Assembly: GCF_036924715.1 (NCBI RefSeq)
Contig: NZ_JAZHSB010000001.1
Location: forward strand, 6,129,001 to 6,193,000
DNA: 64,000 nt
Direction: 5' to 3'
From: Bradyrhizobium sp. AZCC 1721
GTDB lineage: Bacteria; Pseudomonadota; Alphaproteobacteria; Rhizobiales; Xanthobacteraceae
The position numbers and the translations under genes were made by a program. The notes under the pieces are model-generated. The model was given only the letters and a program-made list of their open reading frames with translations, searched no databases and was not told the origin of the DNA. Below are positions 59,695-64,000 of the stretch, piece after piece (the stretch's first letter is position 1; each line of letters starts with the position of its first letter).

Positions 59695-60623
59695 TGACAA
59701 AAGTCGCCGTTGTCGAGATCGAGGGGTGCATGGCCTCGAGCGCGGCCATCACCCACGACGTATTGGCGACCGCGAACCGGATCAGCGCTGCGAAACGCGT
59801 TCTGCCATTCAAGGTGACGACGGTGCGTTGCGGGTCCCGCCGCAGCGACGTCGATCTGCGCGGAATTGAACTCGTCATCGTTCCCGGGCTTGGCACGGCG
59901 TCGGCAGACGAGCTGAAGACGAAGTTGATGAGCCCGGCGTGCCGGCGCGCGGGCGACATGATGACCCGGGCGCACGCGACCGGAGCCATGCTCGCTGCGT
60001 CCTGCGCCAGCACCTTCTTGTTGGCAGAGGCGGGCCTGCTCGACGGTCGGCGCGCGACCACGACATGGTGGCTCGCGCCGCTGTTCCGGCAGCGCTATCC
60101 CCAAATCGAGCTCATGACGGAGCAGATGGTCGTCGCCGATTGGCCGATCGCGACCGCTGGCGCGGCCATGGCGCAGATGGACCTGATGCTCGCGATCGTC
60201 AGCCGATTTGCCGGACCAGGCCTGGCGAAAGCCTGCGCCAACTATCTCCTGCTGGATGAGCGTCGCTCCCAGGCGCCATTCATGGCGATTGCTTATCTGG
60301 CAGGCCAGGATCCCAGGATTGCCAAGGCCGAGAAGTGGGTGCGCGACAACATCGCGCGTGACTTTGCGATCGAGGAGCTGGCCGCAGCCGTCGCGCTGGC
60401 ACCGCGGACATTTGCCCGGCGAATTGCGGCGACCTGCGGCATATCACCGATTCAGTTCGTGCAGCGGATCAGGCTGGAGACAGCGCGCTTCCTGCTTGAG
60501 ACCACGCGCCTGTCGGTCGAGCAGATCGCGCGGCAGGTCGGATATGCGGAGCCTTCCACGCTTCGCCGGCTGATCCGGCGCGATACGAAACATCCGCCCG
60601 GACATTTCCGCCCTGTCGCTTGA
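59694..60623 (+). CDS. GlxA-type regulator: DJ-1/PfpI domain plus AraC helix-turn-helix
   Basis: A 309-residue AraC-family regulator. The N-terminal DJ-1/PfpI-like domain (1-~185) has the nucleophile-elbow region AASCASTFLLAEAGLLDGR with a cysteine, as in GlxA regulators. The C-terminal AraC double HTH (~205-305) shows AVALAPRTFARRIAATCGISP and VEQIARQVGYAEPSTLRRLIR. The start codon overlaps the operator-like inverted repeat. It probably activates or represses the divergent DLH gene and itself; its effector is unknown. Confidence 0.88.
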   Translation: MTKVAVVEIEGCMASSAAITHDVLATANRISAAKRVLPFKVTTVRCGSRRSDVDLRGIELVIVPGLGTASADELKTKLMSPACRRAGDMMTRAHATGAMLAASCASTFLLAEAGLLDGRRATTTWWLAPLFRQRYPQIELMTEQMVVADWPIATAGAAMAQMDLMLAIVSRFAGPGLAKACANYLLLDERRSQAPFMAIAYLAGQDPRIAKAEKWVRDNIARDFAIEELAAAVALAPRTFARRIAATCGISPIQFVQRIRLETARFLLETTRLSVEQIARQVGYAEPSTLRRLIRRDTKHPPGHFRPVA

Positions 60624-60652
60624 GCATCTCCCTCGCCCGCGACTCGCCAGTC

Positions 60653-62071
60653 TCAGTGGCCCAGTATCGCCTTCACCTCGAGATATTCTTCAAATCCGAA
60701 GATACCGAATTCGCGCCCATTGCCGGACTGCTTGTAGCCGCCAAACGGCAGGCTGCGGTCGAACGGAGCACCGTTGAGGTAGACGCGCCCTGCGCGGATG
60801 CGGTTGGCGATGGTGCGAGCTCGGTCCGCATTCCTGGACTGCACGAAGCCCGCCAAGCCGAACGGCGTGTCATTGGCGATTTCGATCGCCTCCTCCTCGC
60901 TATCATAACTCATGATCGACAGCACCGGGCCGAAGATCTCCTCACGTGCAATCTTCATCTGCGGCGTCACGTCGCCGAAGACGGTCGGACGAACATAGTA
61001 TCCGCGGTTGATTTCGGCAGGCCGACCAGTTCCGCCCGCCACCAGCGTCGCCCCCTGATCAACGCCGGACTGAATAAGATCCTGAACTTTCTGAAACTGC
61101 GCCTGGCTCACCAGCGGCCCCATCGTGGATGCGGGATCGAGCGGGTCTCCCAGGCGAATGCTGTCGACCGCCTCGCGCGCCGCCTCGAATGCCGCATCCC
61201 GCTGCGCGCGTGGAATCAGCAAGCGCGTGGGAGATTGGCAGTTCTGGCCGGCATTGGTGTAACAGGCGTGAACGCCCTGGATCACGGCCGCTTTCAGATC
61301 AGCATCGGCAAGGATGATGTTGGCGGACTTGCCACCCAGCTCCTGCGCGACGCGCTTGACCGTATCCGCCGCAAGCTTGGCCACCCTTACGCCAGCCGCC
61401 GTCGATCCGGTGAACGACACCATGTCGATTTCGGGATGGGCGGCGATCGCCTCGCCCACTGTGGGACCGTCGCCGTTGACGAGATTGAAGACGCCCGCCG
61501 GCACGCCAGCGGCGTCGACGATCTCGGCGAACAGCATCGCGCTGAGCGGCGCGATCTCGCTTGGTTTCAGGACGACCGTGCAGCCGGCTGCGAGCGCGGG
61601 TGCGACCTTGGACGCGACCTGGTTCAGCGGCCAATTCCACGGCGTGATCAGTCCACAGACGCCGATCGGTTCACGGCGGATGATCCCGTTCCCCATCCGC
61701 TCCTCAAACCGGTAGCGTGCAAGCACGCGCGCCGCTTCCTCGAAATGAAACAGCGCGACGGTTGCCTGACGCTCCGTCGCAAACGTGATCGGCGCGCCCA
61801 TTTCGAGGGTCATCATCCGCGCCAGTTCCGGCAGGCGCGTTCTAAAACCCTCGATGACCTTCTGAAGCCAGGACAGACGTTCTTCGACGCTGGTTTTGGA
61901 ATAGGTGGCAAAAGCGCGGCGGGCTGCCTTGGCGGCCCGATCCACATCCGGACGGGAGCCCAGGCTGATCTGCGCGAAGATCTCTTCGGTTGCAGGATTG
62001 ACGATTCCAAGCGTTGACGGCGCGGCCGGATCCACCCAGGCGCCTTCGATATAGAATTTCAGTTTTTCCAT
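60653..62071 (-). CDS. Aldehyde dehydrogenase family protein
   Basis: A 472-residue NAD(P)-dependent aldehyde dehydrogenase. The catalytic Cys is in NAGQNCQSPTRLL, the general-base Glu in AQELGGKSANI, and the cofactor region in SFTGSTAAGVRVAK; EEIFGPVLSIMSYD follows near the end. The start at 62071 (MEKLKFYIEGAW) is where family homology begins. It oxidises an aldehyde to its acid. It lies downstream of an SDR gene on the same strand, forming an alcohol-aldehyde-acid pair of unknown substrate. Confidence 0.92.
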   Translation of the reverse strand: MEKLKFYIEGAWVDPAAPSTLGIVNPATEEIFAQISLGSRPDVDRAAKAARRAFATYSKTSVEERLSWLQKVIEGFRTRLPELARMMTLEMGAPITFATERQATVALFHFEEAARVLARYRFEERMGNGIIRREPIGVCGLITPWNWPLNQVASKVAPALAAGCTVVLKPSEIAPLSAMLFAEIVDAAGVPAGVFNLVNGDGPTVGEAIAAHPEIDMVSFTGSTAAGVRVAKLAADTVKRVAQELGGKSANIILADADLKAAVIQGVHACYTNAGQNCQSPTRLLIPRAQRDAAFEAAREAVDSIRLGDPLDPASTMGPLVSQAQFQKVQDLIQSGVDQGATLVAGGTGRPAEINRGYYVRPTVFGDVTPQMKIAREEIFGPVLSIMSYDSEEEAIEIANDTPFGLAGFVQSRNADRARTIANRIRAGRVYLNGAPFDRSLPFGGYKQSGNGREFGIFGFEEYLEVKAILGH

Positions 62072-62114
62072 TGTTCTCTTTTCATGATGTCCGCACAGCG
62101 GCGGAGTTGCTCCG

Positions 62115-62876
62115 TCAGAGGTGCCTGCCCTCATCCACCGGCACCACAATTCCCGTCGAACTGGTGAGGTTGACGATGCAGGCAACTACCGCCCTTGCGA
62201 CATCGTCAGGCGTGGTGAGGTGAGCCAACGGCAGTTTCACGGCGGTCTTCTGCAACTGTTCACGGGTCCGGCCGGCGACAAAATCCGTGTCCACGCCGGC
62301 TGGCGAGACGGAGAAGACGCGGATCCGCGGCGCAAGCACTTTCGCGAGCGCGATCGTCAGCGCGTCGACACCCGCCTTTGCAGCCAGATAGGCCAGGCTG
62401 CTGCCCAGACCCGTGCGAGCCGCGATGGACGAGATGTTCACGATCACTGACCCGCTGCCGCGCTCCAGCAAGGGACGGAAGGCGCGAACCATGGCGAATG
62501 GCCCGCGCAGATTGAGCGTAACGGTCCGGTCGAAGATATCGTTCGTCAACGCTTCCAGATCAGCGGCGGGCACGGGCGTCGTGGCGCCCCCACAATTGAC
62601 CAACGCATCGAGCCGCCCGTACTGCTTGTCCACGGCCGCCGCGGCCTCGGAGATGGAAGTCGGATCGTCGATCGCGATCCGCATGGCGACGTGTCGGCTG
62701 CCTTGCAGCCCATCGATCACTTCTTCGGCCAGTGAACGGCGGCTGTTGTAGCCGACCACGACAGCAGACCCCATGGCGGCAAGGCGCGCCGCCGTCGCCT
62801 TGCCGATGCCGCTGTTACCGCCTGTGACGAGGACAACCTTCGGGATCGACAGCGCAGGAATTTCAATAGCAGTCAT
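62115..62876 (-). CDS. Short-chain dehydrogenase/reductase
   Basis: A 253-residue SDR: TGGNSGIGKATA loop, VNCGGA in place of the NNAG motif, catalytic Ser in NISSIAARTG and YLAAK. The C-terminal segment has a broad substrate loop and ends VPVDEGRHL. It lies 16 bases downstream of the Bug-type binding protein gene and 43 bases upstream of the aldehyde dehydrogenase gene, so Bug-SDR-ALDH is one likely operon. Confidence 0.9.
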   Translation of the reverse strand: MTAIEIPALSIPKVVLVTGGNSGIGKATAARLAAMGSAVVVGYNSRRSLAEEVIDGLQGSRHVAMRIAIDDPTSISEAAAAVDKQYGRLDALVNCGGATTPVPAADLEALTNDIFDRTVTLNLRGPFAMVRAFRPLLERGSGSVIVNISSIAARTGLGSSLAYLAAKAGVDALTIALAKVLAPRIRVFSVSPAGVDTDFVAGRTREQLQKTAVKLPLAHLTTPDDVARAVVACIVNLTSSTGIVVPVDEGRHL

Positions 62877-62892
62877 CTATGGCGATCTCGCT

Positions 62893-63864
62893 TTACTGCA
62901 TCGCGATCTTTGCCGCCTCGATCACGGGCCGCCATTTGTCGCGTTCGCCATCGATGAACGCCTTGAGGTCTTGCGGCGCGCCTCCGACGCCTTGCAGCGA
63001 ATTTTGTTCGAGGATGGTCTTGCCCTTGTCGCTCTTCAGAAAGGCATTCACCGCCTTATTAACCTTCATCACGATCTCAGGCGGTGTACCGGTTGGAGCC
63101 ACGATCGCGTACCATGCGGTCGCCTCGAAGCCCTTGAATCCCGCTTCCTGCACGGTAGGTACATCGGGCAGTTGCGCGACGCGCTGGCTCGTCGTCACTG
63201 CAAGCGCGCGGATCTTGCGGTCGGCTAGCAGCGGCAGATAGGTCGGCATGAAATCCATGGCGACGTTGACTTGCCCGCCCAAGAGGTCCGTGATCAGCGG
63301 GGCGGACCCGCGATAGGGTACATGTGTCATCTCGACGCCGGCAAACTGCTGGATCAGCGCCGAGGTAATGTGTCCGAGCGTGCCGTTGCCGGGATGGCCG
63401 ACATTGACCTTGCCCGGGTTCTGTTTGGCATAGGCGATCAGGTCGGGAAGCGTCTTCGCTGGAAAGTCTGACGTCGCCGTGATGATCATTGGAGACTTGG
63501 CGACGAGCACAACCGGCGTGAAATCTCGCTCGGAGTCGTAAGCCAGGCCCTTGTACATGAGCTTGTTGAGTGCGATCGGCGCCGGCGTCCCGAACAGCCA
63601 GGTATGGCCATCTGCAGCCGCTTTGGCGACAGCCGCCCCACCGAGATTACCGCCTGCCCCCGCACGGTTTTCGACGATGAACTGCTTGCCGAAGTCTTCG
63701 CTCAGCGCATGGGCAACGGCGCGCGCCAACGAGTCAACGGCGGCGCCAGCCGGGAACGGCACGATCATGGTGACAGGCCGGCTCGGCCACTCCTGGGCTG
63801 CGGCGCGGTGACATGGTGCAATCGCAAGCGCAAGACCTATGAGGCCGAATGAGAGCAGGCGCAT
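62893..63864 (-). CDS. Bug-type (TctC) tripartite tricarboxylate transporter binding protein
   Basis: A 323-residue periplasmic binding protein: signal peptide MRLLSFGLIGLALAIAP with cleavage after AAA/Q, then Bug-family signatures WPSRPVTMIVPFPAGAAVDS, LGHITSALIQQFAG, VPYRGSAPLITDLLGGQV and GVGGAPQDL near the end. It binds carboxylate or amide ligands, often with no linked permease. The start follows GGGAGGAAAC. It heads the Bug-SDR-ALDH group, suggesting it captures the group's substrate. Confidence 0.92.
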   Translation of the reverse strand: MRLLSFGLIGLALAIAPCHRAAAQEWPSRPVTMIVPFPAGAAVDSLARAVAHALSEDFGKQFIVENRAGAGGNLGGAAVAKAAADGHTWLFGTPAPIALNKLMYKGLAYDSERDFTPVVLVAKSPMIITATSDFPAKTLPDLIAYAKQNPGKVNVGHPGNGTLGHITSALIQQFAGVEMTHVPYRGSAPLITDLLGGQVNVAMDFMPTYLPLLADRKIRALAVTTSQRVAQLPDVPTVQEAGFKGFEATAWYAIVAPTGTPPEIVMKVNKAVNAFLKSDKGKTILEQNSLQGVGGAPQDLKAFIDGERDKWRPVIEAAKIAMQ

Positions 63865-63908
63865 GTTTCCTCCCGAGCTGTGCGCAGGTCCTGCGTGGGC
63901 ACCAGCGC

Positions 63909-64000
63909 TTATTCTTCGGCAAACTTGTCCAGGCCCTTGCGGCCCAGCCATTTGGACAGTTCGTCCGCAACGGCTTCATTGTTGAGATCGGCAAAGGCGA
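63909..64000 (-). CDS. 3' end of an unidentified gene
   Basis: The last 29 codons of a leftward gene enter from the right edge, ending in NNEAVADELSKWLGRKG then LDKFAEE and TAA at 63911-63909. Codon use looks real, but no family is recognisable from so few residues. Its stop is 45 bases before the Bug-type gene, so it may be the first gene of that operon. Confidence 0.55.
   Translation of the reverse strand, partial: AFADLNNEAVADELSKWLGRKGLDKFAEE

Overview
The window reads as chromosomal DNA from a high-GC alphaproteobacterium of the Bradyrhizobium/Rhodopseudomonas group. The support is the GC-rich codon use, a DUF3551-type secreted small protein, many acyl-CoA, Liv-type and Bug-type transport genes, and interspersed repeats of a kind I associate with Bradyrhizobiaceae. 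No rRNA, tRNA, CRISPR array or replication origin was seen.

Layout. 1-8.0 kb is mostly housekeeping: a membrane-anchored Pro/Ala-rich protein (cut by the window edge), a cNMP-binding protein with an MBL hydrolase, a lemA/TPM operon, and an enoyl-CoA hydratase with two acyl-CoA dehydrogenases. 8.2-14.8 kb holds an orphan form-II CoxL-like molybdenum hydroxylase, an HtrA-like protease divergent from a second-type ftsH, and a DapA-family lyase. 15.2-21.6 kb is an unusual locus: haem peroxidase plus a small unknown protein, facing a YcaO protein co-directional with a large BTAD/SARP-like regulator, and another unknown protein. 21.7-24.9 kb holds an XRE regulator, a small unknown protein, a frameshifted pgm and the DUF3551 protein.

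24.9-58.7 kb contains what I think is the main system: a scattered but coherent gene set fitting indole-3-acetate (auxin) catabolism by the oxindole/isatin route. It has a Rieske oxygenase (reductase, alpha, beta), two CoA ligases, an SCP2-like thiolase with a DUF35-SDR fusion protein (predicted retro-aldolase releasing isatin and acetyl-CoA), an isatin-hydrolase-like cyclase, an IorAB-like 2-oxoacid oxidoreductase (predicted isatinate to anthraniloyl-CoA), Liv-type ABC importers with two paralogous binding proteins, and a MarR regulator. A leftward operon (acyl-CoA dehydrogenase, RidA, gentisate-type cupin dioxygenase, FAH hydrolase, flavin reductase, opine-dehydrogenase-like protein, 3-hydroxyacyl-CoA dehydrogenase) could form the lower pathway. 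It fires divergently from the IorA-Rieske-MarR operon across a promoter region with a near-ideal operator.

A decayed IS5-type transposase and an alpha/beta hydrolase, aldo-keto reductase and LysR group (40.0-43.7 kb) interrupt the catabolic region. 58.7-64 kb carries a dienelactone-hydrolase-like protein divergent from a GlxA-type regulator, an aldehyde dehydrogenase, an SDR, a Bug-type tricarboxylate-transporter binding protein and the 3' end of one more gene.

Functional assignments come from reading motifs by eye. Pathway steps are inferences from gene content and published IAA biochemistry in Bradyrhizobium, not demonstrated here.
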